Position numbers and translations under genes: made by a program. The notes under the pieces were generated by a model that worked only from the letters and a program-made list of their open reading frames with translations, was not told the origin of the DNA and ran no database searches. A stretch of DNA of 64,000 nt from Corynebacterium uberis (GTDB taxonomy: Bacteria; Actinomycetota; Actinomycetes; Mycobacteriales; Mycobacteriaceae), in NCBI RefSeq assembly GCF_020616335.1, contig NZ_CP085051.1, forward strand, positions 2,232,001-2,296,000, read 5' to 3'. Of the stretch, positions 1-8,139 are shown piece by piece (positions within the stretch are counted from its first letter, which is position 1; every line of letters begins with the position of its first letter).

Positions 1-1
1 C

Positions 2-2101
2 ACCATGCTCATGTCGGGGTGGATTGCGCTGCGCCAGAAGGACCTGAAGCTGATTTTGGCCTATGGCACGGTCTCCCAGCTGGGCTTTATTATCTCCGTG
101 GTGTCCGTGGGCTCGCGGGAGGCCATGCTGGCGGGCCTGGCGTTGACGTTCGCGCACTCGCTGTTTAAGGCGACGCTGTTTATGATCGTCGGCGCGATCG
201 ACCACACCACCGGTACCCGCAACGTGGCGGAGCTGTCCGGCCTGGGCAGGCGCCAGCCGGCCCTGTGCGCGCTGGCGTGCCTGGCCGCGGCCTCTATGGC
301 CGGAGTGCCGCTGCTGTTGGGCTTTGTGGCCAAGGAGGCCGCCCTGGATGCCATCGTCCATGAGGAGCTGCTGGTGGGCATGCCGGGCAACATGTTCATC
401 GTGGGCCTGGTGCTGGGATCCATCCTCACCATGGCGTATAGCTGCGTGTTCCTGCACGGGGCGTTTGCCACCAAGAACGGGGAGGTCTCCCCGGCGGTAA
501 ACACCATGGCCCACATCAACGCGGCCCTGTGGGTGCCCCCGGCTATTCTTACCGCCCTGACCATCGCGTTGGGGGTGGCACCTGGGCCGCTGAGCCGGGC
601 TATTACCGCGCACCTGGATGCCACGTTTGGGCCGTCGACTGCGCACGCGCATGATTACCTGGCGGCCTGGCATGGCTTCGGGGTGCCGCTGGCGCTCTCT
701 ACGGTGATCCTCGTCGGCGGGGCGATTCTGTTCTGGCAGCGCAAGGTGCTGCGCATGGTCAGCCTGGAGCTTCCGGCGTTGGGTAGCGCGGATGCTGCCT
801 ATGATGCGGTGCTGGTGTTCCTGCGCAACCTGTCGCTGCGCTTGACGGCCTCCACCCAGCGCGGCTCCCTGATTATCAACCTGGGTGTCATCTTTGTGGT
901 GCTCACGGTGCTGCCCATGGTGGTGCTCATCGCCGGGCAGCGCAATGACGTGCGCATGGAGCTGTGGACCACCCCGTGGCAGGCGCTGATCTGCGTGATC
1001 ATTGTCATCATGGCCGTTGGGGCGACCCGCACGAATAATCGCCTGTCCGGGGTGATCATGGTGGGGGTCACCGGCTACGGGCTGGGCATGATCTTCGCCC
1101 TGCATGGCGCCCCGGACCTCATGCTCACCCAGGTGCTGGTGGAGACCATCGTCATGGTGATCTTCATGCTGGTGTTGCGCAAGCTGCCCACGCAGACCGA
1201 GTGGACGGGCACGCCTCGGGGCAACCGGGCGCGCGCCTGGCTGGCCATCGCCGTGGGCGTGTCTGTGACTGTGGTGACGCTGTTTGCCATCAACGCGCGT
1301 ACCCGCCCCACCATCGCGGAGCACATCCCGGACCTGGCCTATGACATTGGGCACGGGCGCAATGCCGTCAACGTTTTGTTGGTGGACCTGCGCGCGTGGG
1401 ATACCTTGGGCGAGATCTCGGTGCTGGTCATCGCCGCCACGGGCGTGGCGTCGCTGATTTATGGCACCCGGTCCTTCGCCCGCGAGTCCCACCGGCCCAC
1501 GCTCACCGCGCTGGGGCGGCGCTGGCTGTCCGCGGGGGCGGATACGGAAAAGGCACAGAACCGTTCCCTGATGGTCGACGTGGTCACCCGCATGACCTTC
1601 CCCACCATGATGGCCGTGAGCGCCTACTTCTTCTTTGCGGGCCACAACGCCCCGGGCGGCGGTTTTGCCGGCGGCCTGGTCGCCGCGCTGGCCATGGCGC
1701 TGCGCTACTTGGCGGGTGGGCGCCGGGAGCTGGAGGAGGCCTTCCCCATCGACGCCGGCCGCATCCTGGGCGTGGGCCTGCTCGCCTCCGCGTTAGGGGC
1801 GGTGTGGCCCATGTTCTTCGGACGGCCGCCGTTGACTTCGCAGGTGTGGGAGCTGGCGGTTCCGCTCATCGGAGAGGTGCACGTGCCCTCGGCATTGCTT
1901 TTCGACGCCGGCGTCTACCTCATCGTCATCGGGCTCACCCTCCACATCCTGGGCTCCCTGGGCGCGCAGATCGATTCCGACGAGGCGCTGCGACGCCAGC
2001 GGGCCCGGGATCGGGCCCGCTCCATGGCGCGGGCGGCGGGACGGCGGCGTCGAGAAGCGAAACTATCCCAGTCCCACACACAGCCCGGAAAGGAGGCCTA
2101 A
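2..2101 (+). CDS. mrpA: Na+/H+ antiporter subunit A with fused B domain (partial, 5' end outside window)
   Basis: This is the C-terminal ~699 residues of the large proton-pumping subunit of a multisubunit Mrp/Mnh cation/proton antiporter. The reading frame is open to the left edge, so the true start lies outside. The visible part begins inside the NuoL-like transporter domain (motif FAHSLFKATLFMIVGAIDH, with the conserved lysine) and has many membrane helices. From about visible residue 510 it continues into an MnhB-type domain (FFFAGHNAPGGGFAGGLV), so A and B are fused and no separate mrpB is present. The last ~30 residues are Arg-rich and cytoplasmic. It is the first visible gene of a tight mrpACDEFG operon; mrpC starts 1 bp after its stop. 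The complex probably exports Na+ and supports pH homeostasis. Confidence 0.93.
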   Translation, partial: TMLMSGWIALRQKDLKLILAYGTVSQLGFIISVVSVGSREAMLAGLALTFAHSLFKATLFMIVGAIDHTTGTRNVAELSGLGRRQPALCALACLAAASMAGVPLLLGFVAKEAALDAIVHEELLVGMPGNMFIVGLVLGSILTMAYSCVFLHGAFATKNGEVSPAVNTMAHINAALWVPPAILTALTIALGVAPGPLSRAITAHLDATFGPSTAHAHDYLAAWHGFGVPLALSTVILVGGAILFWQRKVLRMVSLELPALGSADAAYDAVLVFLRNLSLRLTASTQRGSLIINLGVIFVVLTVLPMVVLIAGQRNDVRMELWTTPWQALICVIIVIMAVGATRTNNRLSGVIMVGVTGYGLGMIFALHGAPDLMLTQVLVETIVMVIFMLVLRKLPTQTEWTGTPRGNRARAWLAIAVGVSVTVVTLFAINARTRPTIAEHIPDLAYDIGHGRNAVNVLLVDLRAWDTLGEISVLVIAATGVASLIYGTRSFARESHRPTLTALGRRWLSAGADTEKAQNRSLMVDVVTRMTFPTMMAVSAYFFFAGHNAPGGGFAGGLVAALAMALRYLAGGRRELEEAFPIDAGRILGVGLLASALGAVWPMFFGRPPLTSQVWELAVPLIGEVHVPSALLFDAGVYLIVIGLTLHILGSLGAQIDSDEALRRQRARDRARSMARAAGRRRREAKLSQSHTQPGKEA

Positions 2102-2102
2102 C

Positions 2103-2594
2103 GTGGTAGCCAATCTCTTCCTCCTCATCGCTTCCGGGGCGCTCATCGCCGCCGGCGTGTACCTGGTGCTCGACCGCGCGATGACCAAAATGATGCTCGG
2201 GCTGATGCTGCTGGGCAATGGCACCAACCTGCTCATCTTGCAGGCCGGCGGCCAGGCCGGATCCCCGCCCATCCTGGGGCGCGAGTCCTCCCTGTTCGGG
2301 GAGCGCATCGCCGACCCGCTGGCACAAGGCATGATCCTGACGGCCATTGTCATCTCCATGGCCATGACCGCGTTCATTCTCACCCTGGCCTACCGGCAGT
2401 ACCGCTACCGCACCGCCGACGTCATCGAGGATGACACCGAGGATGCCGCGATCGCCGCCCGGCCCACCACCGCGGCCGCCGCGCCCGACCACGACGCCTC
2501 CGACGACCCCGAAACCGGCAGGATGACCTCCATCGGCGACACCTTCGGCCCCCAATCCTTCGAATCCCCCGTCAAGGGGGACGACGATGACTAA
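2103..2594 (+). CDS. mrpC: Na+/H+ antiporter subunit C
   Basis: Small NuoK-like subunit (163 aa) of the Mrp antiporter. Three membrane helices are visible: residues ~1-20, ~25-45 (with GLMLLGNGTNLLIL, the family core) and ~80-100. The C-terminal ~55 residues are an acidic, Pro/Ala/Thr-rich extension, longer than in minimal MrpC proteins. The GTG start follows the mrpA stop by 1 bp, with the Shine-Dalgarno-like GGAAAGGAGG inside the end of mrpA, suggesting translational coupling. The 3' end overlaps mrpD by 8 bp. Confidence 0.93.
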   Translation: MVANLFLLIASGALIAAGVYLVLDRAMTKMMLGLMLLGNGTNLLILQAGGQAGSPPILGRESSLFGERIADPLAQGMILTAIVISMAMTAFILTLAYRQYRYRTADVIEDDTEDAAIAARPTTAAAAPDHDASDDPETGRMTSIGDTFGPQSFESPVKGDDDD

Positions 2595-4299
2595 CCTCGC
2601 CGATTCCCTCATCCCCGCGCTGCCCTACCTCATCCCGGTGCCCATCCTGGCGCCCGCCGTCGCAGCGGCCGCCTCGCGCATCAGCGCACGCAGCGTCAAC
2701 CTGCAACGCCTCATCGCGTTCTTCACCCTGCTGGGCACCATCTGCACCTCCGCGCTCATGGTGGTCATCGTGGACACCCACGGGGCGCAGACCCTCCAGA
2801 TCGGCGGCTGGGACGCGCCGATTGGCATCACCCTGGTGGCAGACCGGCTGTCCACCCTCATGCTGACGGTGTCCGGCCTCGTGCTCTTTGCCGTCATGTG
2901 GTACGCCATCGCCCAGGGTGTGCGCGACGGCGGTGATGAAGACCCCGTAGCCGTCTTCGTGCCCACCTACCTGCTGCTGTCCATGGGCGTGAACCTGTCC
3001 TTCCTGGCCGGCGACCTGTTCAACCTTTACGTCGGCTTCGAAGTCTTCCTGGTGGCGTCCTATATTCTGCTCACCCTCGGCGGGTCCGCCGCCCGGGTGC
3101 GCGCCGGAGTGGGCTACGTCATGGTCTCCATGATCTCCTCGGTGGTCTTCCTCATCGGCCTGGCGCTCGTCTACGCCGCCGTGGGCACCCTGAACATGGC
3201 GCACGTGGGCATCCGCATGCAAGAAATCCCCTCCGGCACCCGGGCCGCCATCTTCGCCGTGCTGCTCATCGCCTTTGGTATCAAAGCCGCCGTCTTCCCG
3301 CTTGATGCCTGGCTGCCGGACTCCTACCCCACCGCCCCCTCCCTGGTCACCGCCGTCTTCGCCGGCCTGTTGACCAAGGTGGGCGTCTACTCCATCATCC
3401 GCGTGCGCTCGGTGATCTTCTTCGACGGCTCACTCGATACCATGCTCATGTGGGTGGGGCTAGCAACCATGCTCGTGGGCATCCTCGGCGCCATGGCCCA
3501 AAACGACATCAAGCGTCTGCTGTCCTTCACGCTGGTCAGCCACATCGGCTACATGATCTTCGGCGTCGCCCTGGGCACCGCGCACGGGCTGGCCGGGGCG
3601 ATCTTCTACGCCATGCACCACATCCTGGTGCAAACCACGCTGTTCCTGGTCGTGGGGCTCATCGAACGGCAAGCAGGAACCTCCTCGCTGCGCCGCCTGG
3701 GCTCCCTGGCCTACTACAGCCCCATCATTGCCGCCCTGTACTTCATCCCCGCCATTAACCTCGGCGGCATCCCGCCGCTGTCCGGGTTCATTGGCAAGGT
3801 CATGCTCCTGCAAGCCGGCGCCGAGGTCGGCGGCTTCCAGGCCTGGCTGCTCATTGGCGGGGCGGTGGCGACCTCGCTGCTGACCCTGTACGTGATGGTC
3901 ATCGTCTGGTCCAAGGGCTTCTGGCGCGACCGCAAGGACGCCCCGGAAGGCAACCTGGCCACCGCCCGGCCCGCCCCACTGGTGGACATCACCGATGAGG
4001 TGGAAATCACCGAGCGTGACGACGTCGGCCGCCTGCCCTTTGGCATGCTCGGCTCCACCACCCTGCTGGTGGCTGCCTCCCTGGGGCTGACCGTGTTCGC
4101 CGGCCCGCTTGTGGCCGTGGCCGGACGCGCCGCCGACTCCGCCCAAAACGTGCAGGTCTACCGCTCCGCCGTGCTCGGCGATGACTTCTCCGAGCCCGGA
4201 CGCACCTTAGACCCCCACATCCGCCTCGACCACGGGCGCGACGCCTACCGCGCCGAGGAGACGGAAACCGCCGCAGCACAGGAGGCAGCCACATCATGA
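2587..4299 (+). CDS. mrpD: Na+/H+ antiporter subunit D
   Basis: NuoN/MrpD-type proton-translocating membrane subunit, 570 aa. It carries a chain of hydrophobic helices and the family signatures FNLYVGFEVFLVASYILL (~residues 142-160, with the conserved Glu), FGIKAAVFPLDAWLPDSYP (~223-242, with the conserved Lys) and a loop with NDIKRLLSFTLVSHIGYM (~302-320). A hydrophilic loop at ~450-480 precedes the last helix, followed by a charged tail. The ATG overlaps the end of mrpC, and the stop overlaps mrpE by 4 bp. Confidence 0.95.
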   Translation: MTNLADSLIPALPYLIPVPILAPAVAAAASRISARSVNLQRLIAFFTLLGTICTSALMVVIVDTHGAQTLQIGGWDAPIGITLVADRLSTLMLTVSGLVLFAVMWYAIAQGVRDGGDEDPVAVFVPTYLLLSMGVNLSFLAGDLFNLYVGFEVFLVASYILLTLGGSAARVRAGVGYVMVSMISSVVFLIGLALVYAAVGTLNMAHVGIRMQEIPSGTRAAIFAVLLIAFGIKAAVFPLDAWLPDSYPTAPSLVTAVFAGLLTKVGVYSIIRVRSVIFFDGSLDTMLMWVGLATMLVGILGAMAQNDIKRLLSFTLVSHIGYMIFGVALGTAHGLAGAIFYAMHHILVQTTLFLVVGLIERQAGTSSLRRLGSLAYYSPIIAALYFIPAINLGGIPPLSGFIGKVMLLQAGAEVGGFQAWLLIGGAVATSLLTLYVMVIVWSKGFWRDRKDAPEGNLATARPAPLVDITDEVEITERDDVGRLPFGMLGSTTLLVAASLGLTVFAGPLVAVAGRAADSAQNVQVYRSAVLGDDFSEPGRTLDPHIRLDHGRDAYRAEETETAAAQEAATS

Positions 4300-4805
4300 T
4301 GAACGGATTCCGGCACCGCTTCCGCCCCTTTACCATCGGCTGGATCGCCGCCCTGTGGTGCGCCCTCAACGGGGAGATCACCTGGGCCAACGTCATCGGC
4401 GGGCTGCTGGTGGGCACCGTCATCGTCGTGGCGCTGCCCCTGCCGCGCATCCCCACCGTGGGTGACAACATCCGGTGGGGCGCGCTCGTGGCCTTCCTGG
4501 GCCGCTGGGTTATCGACCTGTTCTCCGCCAGCTTCTCCGTGGCCTGGCTGGCGTTGCGCCGGCCCGCCCCACCCAACTCCGCCATCGTGCGCGCCCCCAT
4601 GCGCGTGAGCAGCGAACTGGTACTGGCGTTTGCCACCGGGCTGTATAACCTCCAGCCAGGCGGCTCCGTCACGGACATCGACATTGCCAACCGCATGTGG
4701 ACGGTCCACCTGCTCAACGCCCGCGACTCCGCCGCCGTGGACGCAGAAATAGCCAAGATCCGCGCCCTGGAGGCGGACCTGATCTCCATCTTCGAAAGGG
4801 GCTGA
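4296..4805 (+). CDS. mrpE: Na+/H+ antiporter subunit E
   Basis: MnhE-family protein of 169 aa. Two or three N-terminal hydrophobic segments are followed by a cytoplasmic alpha/beta part with the family-typical stretch SELVLALFATGLYN-like (here residues ~107-118) and NLQPGGSVTDID. The position between mrpD (4-bp overlap) and mrpF (7-bp gap) is the standard Mrp order. The subunit is needed for assembly or stability of the complex in characterised systems; nothing here suggests a different role. Confidence 0.92.
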   Translation: MMNGFRHRFRPFTIGWIAALWCALNGEITWANVIGGLLVGTVIVVALPLPRIPTVGDNIRWGALVAFLGRWVIDLFSASFSVAWLALRRPAPPNSAIVRAPMRVSSELVLAFATGLYNLQPGGSVTDIDIANRMWTVHLLNARDSAAVDAEIAKIRALEADLISIFERG

Positions 4806-4812
4806 CACACTC

Positions 4813-5088
4813 GTGGACGCACACATCTACAACACGGTGCTGCTCATCGCCGCCGCCCTGTTCTGCCTGGCGTTCATCCTGACCACCTGGCGGATCCTCA
4901 TCGGGCCCAACTCCCTGGACCGGGTGCTCGGCCTCGACGGGATGATCGCCATGATTCAGTGCGCCCTGGCGGTCTACATCTGCTGGTCGCTGGACACCAC
5001 GGTGTCTAACGCCATGCTCGTCGTCGCGCTCCTGGGGTTCATCTCCTCGGTGTCCGTGGCGCGCTTCCGCAAGCGAGACGGGGCCTAA
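4813..5088 (+). CDS. mrpF: Na+/H+ antiporter subunit F
   Basis: MnhF-family protein of 91 aa with three membrane helices and the typical motif RILIGPNSLDRVLGLD after helix 1. The length matches the family. It starts with GTG 7 bp after mrpE and ends 11 bp before the mrpG start. It is a small membrane subunit of the antiporter. Confidence 0.93.
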   Translation: MDAHIYNTVLLIAAALFCLAFILTTWRILIGPNSLDRVLGLDGMIAMIQCALAVYICWSLDTTVSNAMLVVALLGFISSVSVARFRKRDGA

Positions 5089-5099
5089 AGGAGTACTTG

Positions 5100-5537
5100 A
5101 TGGGACAGATCATTCACTACGCCACCGACGTCATCTCCCTGGTTTTCATCATCGTCGGCGCCGGCCTTGTCTTCTCCGCGGCAGTGGGTCTGGTGCGCTT
5201 CGGCGACACCATGTCGCGCATCCACGCGATTACCAAGCCGCAAAGCTCCGGGCTCATCCTCACCATCCTGGGCGCGATCATCCGCGTCGCCGGTGCTCCC
5301 GACTTTGGCACCGCCGAGCGCGGCGACATGGGTGTGCTGGTGCTCCTGGTGCTCTTCGCCTTCATCACCGGGCCCGTGACCGCCCAACGCCTGGGACGCA
5401 TCGCCCGCCGCGAGGGCCTGTATGCACCCAAGGAGTCCATGACGCGTAACGACGCCCCCGCAGGCCGCGCCCTGACCCGTCGCCGCGAGCCCGTGGACAC
5501 CGCCACCACCGCCGCGCGCAAGAAGAAGGGCAGCTAG
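5100..5537 (+). CDS. mrpG: Na+/H+ antiporter subunit G
   Basis: MnhG/YufB-family protein, 145 aa, the last gene of the operon. It has three membrane helices and the family motif GLVRFGDTMSRIHAITKPQSSG (first half residues ~28-40). The ATG at 5100 is preferred over the TTG at 5097 because it lies 6 nt after AAGGAG (5088-5093). The C-terminal ~40 residues are basic and hydrophilic. The next gene is on the opposite strand and ends 12 bp beyond the stop. Confidence 0.92.
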   Translation: MGQIIHYATDVISLVFIIVGAGLVFSAAVGLVRFGDTMSRIHAITKPQSSGLILTILGAIIRVAGAPDFGTAERGDMGVLVLLVLFAFITGPVTAQRLGRIARREGLYAPKESMTRNDAPAGRALTRRREPVDTATTAARKKKGS

Positions 5538-5549
5538 GCGCGCTGATTC

Positions 5550-5894
5550 TTAACGTTCCAGCGCGGCACGCGCCGGCGCCGGCATATCCTCAGGCTCGAT
5601 ATAGCTCACAACCTGCACGTAGATGCCACGGTGCGTCACCATGGCGTAGCTATGGCTCGGATCGGGCGCTATCAGGTCAACCGTGTAGTCGCGCCGCTCG
5701 CCGTGGCCATCCACCAGCACCACGTCCGTGGCGTAGTGCTGCCCCTGCGGCAGCACGGCGAAGTCATCGCGCGAGCGCACCGCTGGGTTGAGCGAATCCC
5801 ACCCGGCGCTCATCCCCTCGGTGCAAAACAGCACCACGCAGGCCACCGCAATCACTGTGAGGGCGGCAGCCCACTGGCTCAGTTCCTTTCGCAC
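5550..5894 (-). CDS. Small membrane-anchored or secreted hypothetical protein
   Basis: A 114-aa protein starting at GTG with one hydrophobic segment at residues ~8-25 (signal anchor or signal peptide), followed by a soluble extracytoplasmic part rich in beta-prone residues. I do not recognise the family. Its first 15 codons lie inside the left copy of the 686-bp direct repeat (5850-6535), so its 5' end is also present at 8068-8139. In the ancestral arrangement it probably sat directly downstream of ybdK on the same strand. Confidence 0.6.
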   Translation of the reverse strand: MRKELSQWAAALTVIAVACVVLFCTEGMSAGWDSLNPAVRSRDDFAVLPQGQHYATDVVLVDGHGERRDYTVDLIAPDPSHSYAMVTHRGIYVQVVSYIEPEDMPAPARAALER

Positions 5895-6535
5895 GCCTAC
5901 CCAACCTAGTGACGGTAGCCCAGCCCTTCAAGGCACAAGGCTAAGAAAAACTAGTCACGCGGCGGCAGCGCCTCAAGAACATCCATCTCCGCACAGGTGG
6001 CATCAACAGCAGCCGTCCACGAACCAGTTTCCTCAAAAAGCTCACGCTGACGCTGATAGCCCGCCCCCCGATTGAGAATCTCATAGACCAACTCCAGCTC
6101 ACGCTCACAGCCAAGCTCTACGGCCAGGTCACCGAGCTGTTCGACCAAATCGGCCAACTCGTCGCGCACCCAGCGCTCCGTGGTCTCACGATCAGTAATC
6201 ACCAAAGCATCCAGCCCATAGCGCGCCGCCCGCCACTTGTTTTCCGCCACATGCCACGGCTGCAACTCCGGCAACGCCTCGCCCCGATCAATCATCCGGT
6301 CATAGTGAACCACCAGGCAGTGCGTGAGCGCCACTACGGCAGACAACTCCCGCAGATTAGAGGTGGAATCACAAATACGCACCTCAACCGTGCCCCACTT
6401 AGCGGCCGGGCGAATATCCAGGTGCATGGACCCAGTGTGGCTGATCACCCCGGAACGATCCTGATCCCGCATGTAATCCACCCACTCCTGCCAACTATGC
6501 AACTGCGGCGGCAAACCAGCGGTGGGCAACTGCTG
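5850..6535. repeat. Left copy of ~686-bp direct repeat (ybdK 3' part plus start of next gene)
   Basis: Identical, by eye, to 8095-8780 at a constant offset of 2245 bp, except one mismatch near its left end (G at 5861, T at 8106). The copies diverge sharply outside these limits. The repeat holds the last ~195 codons of ybdK, the ~57-bp gap, and the first 15 codons of the downstream gene. The near-identity means the duplication is recent or maintained by gene conversion. Confidence 0.93.
5951..6535 (-). pseudogene. 5'-truncated copy of the ybdK carboxylate-amine ligase gene
   Basis: This encodes residues ~191-385 of the full-length enzyme at 8196-9353 with identical amino-acid sequence, but the first half (ATP-grasp-like N-terminal part) is missing. 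Homology begins abruptly at 6535, where the unrelated AT-rich insert starts. The frame runs open 9 nt upstream to a TTG (6544), but no ribosome-binding site is evident. It is the left repeat copy and is probably non-functional. Confidence 0.9.
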
Positions 6536-6600
6536 ATACTCCAAGCAAACAACAACCTAACACGGGTTGATCGGGGTATTTTAAAACCGGTTGCGTGCAG

Positions 6601-6852
6601 TCAATCCCTTCGGTCCGAAATGTTAACGACTAACAAGGCAATAACATTTAGCAAAGAGCTTGAAATAGAAACGAAATCGATATACCCTTGGCGCACATCG
6701 ATAAAATTAAACAGGAGGACGAGGATAGTCAGCAAAGTAGAAAAACCGACTAACCCGAAAATCCAGAATTTTACTTTGTTTGTACGACTTAATAGGAACC
6801 CCCACACCAACGCCTGAACAGCGACTATGGTTATTAGCTGAACGAACTCCAT
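6601..6852 (-). CDS. Small two-helix membrane protein (candidate immunity protein)
   Basis: An 83-aa protein with a hydrophobic helix at residues ~3-21 and a longer hydrophobic region at ~27-48, then a third weaker one at ~60-78; very few charged residues. I do not recognise a family. The ATG is preceded by AGGAAA at suitable spacing. It starts 24 bp after the stop of the secreted-protein gene and is in the same operon. A small membrane protein directly downstream of a secreted Cys-containing protein is the usual arrangement of bacteriocin immunity genes. That role is an inference from context only. Confidence 0.6.
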   Translation of the reverse strand: MEFVQLITIVAVQALVWGFLLSRTNKVKFWIFGLVGFSTLLTILVLLFNFIDVRQGYIDFVSISSSLLNVIALLVVNISDRRD

Positions 6853-6876
6853 GCCATTTCCTAGCCCTTCGGTCGG

Positions 6877-7724
6877 TTAACATTGGGTCGCGTAGGGGAA
6901 CACTATATTCGGAGAGTACTTACCTCCAATTGCCCGGATAGCGAAACAGCGCCCCGTGTTGGTCGCATGGCCGGCAACTAGAGCCGCTCCCGCGCAAGCA
7001 CCTTTCGTAAGCCACCCCGCAAATCCAAGACCTCTCACTTTTCCAGCACAGTAGCTAGCACTCATTGCGACTGCGCTCGTTTCATCTTTTGAGAAGACTA
7101 GTTCTTGTCCAATTTTCTTACCATTGTGGTGAACGTCCCTTATGTACGGATCAGCTATTACCACAGCCCCATTTGGACTCTTCCCTATTTTTTGAATGAG
7201 GACATCCCCATCGGTTTCAAAAGAGGTCTCTACTGGGTTACCTTCTATATCTTCCGCCCACGCAGGATCAATTATTTTTTCCGGTTCCCCATATTTCTCC
7301 GAGCGGACCAAAACATAGCCGTTTTTAATTCGAGATTGGAATCTTTAAAAAGGTATTCAATCTCACTCTCTTCACTGCCTGCCGTCACAGAGACAAACTG
7401 TGTGCCATCTTCGCGACTTATTACCTGTAGCGCCCGTTCATTATCCCAATAGGGAACCGTTTCGTTGAGTCCCCGCAGTTGCCCGGGGGAAAATTCGTAG
7501 GCTTCAGTTACATCAACTATTCCATCGGGGCTGATCCACAATTCACCTCCAATTGACGTGGGAGTGTTCGTGTTTTCATTGACCACCTGACTGACATCCG
7601 CGACAGACAGGTGCGAAATGTCGTCAGCCCGCACGGCAGACATGAAAGAGAACGTCAGTATTAGGGAAAGAAAGATTGATACAAGTACCCTAAGAAGGGT
7701 AGGTGATCCTGCCCGCATAAGCAC
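6877..7724 (-). pseudogene. Secreted protein with Cys/Gly-rich C-terminus, interrupted by a frameshift (bacteriocin-like)
   Basis: Two overlapping frames (7272-7724 and 6877 to ~7330) read as one ~282-aa protein if one base is added to the A5 run on the coding strand (plus-strand T5 at 7322-7326). With A6 the join reads LELKNGYVLVRSEKYG. The first part has a signal peptide (hydrophobic LLRVLVSIFLSLILTFSF, then AVRADD). The last ~65 residues hold four cysteines and many Gly/Ala (SYCAGKVRGLGFAGW, GACAGAAL, GRCFAIR, YATQC). GTG at 7724 lies 5 nt after AAAGGAG (7730-7736); ATG at 7718 is the alternative. I know no family for it. A proprotein releasing a C-terminal antimicrobial peptide is one reading. 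The frameshift may be inactivation, phase variation or a sequencing error. Confidence 0.6.
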
Positions 7725-7755
7725 AAGGACTCCTTTCGAAAAAGGCTTCATACTC

Positions 7756-7784
7756 ATCGTATTGACAGGTCCTGGACCTGTCAA
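7756..7784 (-). promoter_or_regulatory. Promoter with palindromic operator over the -35
   Basis: On the minus strand, TTGACA (7779-7784) and TACGAT (7756-7761) are separated by 17 nt, a near-consensus SigA promoter for the insert operon. The -35 and spacer coincide with a perfect palindrome, TTGACAGGTC-N3-GACCTGTCAA (7762-7784), with 10-bp arms and a 3-bp centre. This is what an operator for a dimeric repressor looks like. No regulator gene is present in the insert, so the regulator would be encoded elsewhere. Confidence 0.75.
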
Positions 7785-8067
7785 CAGTGAGGCTCGAAAT
7801 ATACGATTACAATTGCCTATAAGGTAAGCGCGCGATCACCTTGCCACCCCTCGATCCCCGTCCATGACGAACGGTAGCTCCCGGACCCACTATATACAGG
7901 TTTAACGGAGCGTTACCTATCCAATATTTAGGGCCTTGCGCACTCTTTGCCTTCCACCTAACAATCACCCACTTGTGCCGCTGGACTGCAGCTTAGGCAC
8001 AACGCTCCGATAACACCGCTGACACACCCGACATATCTAGTCCTTCGGAGCAGTATTATTTTTTGAC
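7785..8067. other. Non-coding part of the insert, no gene seen
   Basis: About 310 bp (to the repeat boundary at 8095) upstream of the insert promoter without a convincing reading frame on either strand. It contains a short palindrome TAACG-GAG-CGTTA at 7903-7915 and several AT-rich stretches. No recognisable RNA gene, att site or transposon end was found. Confidence 0.5.
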
Positions 8068-8139
8068 TCAAATCAGGGTTCGCAAATACTCCTTAATCAC
8101 TGTGATGGCGGCAGCCCACTGGCTCAGTTCCTTTCGCAC
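8068..8139 (-). pseudogene. 5' fragment of the small membrane/secreted protein gene
   Basis: The first 15 codons repeat the start of the gene at 5550-5894 (MRKELSQWAAA, with one substitution from the mismatch at 8106). The sequence then runs into unrelated insert DNA, and a stop follows after 8 further codons. It marks the right repeat boundary and shows that ybdK was originally followed by this gene. Confidence 0.85.

Larger units (their letters stand above)
6536..8094. mobile_element. ~1.56-kb AT-richer insert between the direct repeats
   Basis: Unique DNA between the two 686-bp copies, clearly poorer in GC than both flanks. It holds a two-gene minus-strand operon (frameshifted secreted protein 6877-7724, then a 2-helix membrane protein 6601-6852) with its own strong promoter. 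No integrase, transposase or replication gene and no inverted-repeat ends were found. One repeat plus the insert gives a 2245-bp unit. This fits single-crossover (Campbell-type) integration of a 2245-bp circle carrying a 686-bp chromosomal segment, or insertion followed by unequal recombination. Confidence 0.6.

Noticed and set aside
1935..2612. Long minus-strand frames inside the mrp operon (also at 2572-3222 and 3460-4146)
   Set aside because: Gly/His/Asp-rich composition of antisense frames in GC-rich coding DNA; no motif, and the plus-strand genes are certain.
5850..6535. The direct repeats as att sites of a site-specific integrative element
   Set aside because: Far too long for att cores and no integrase in the insert; single-crossover homologous integration fits better.
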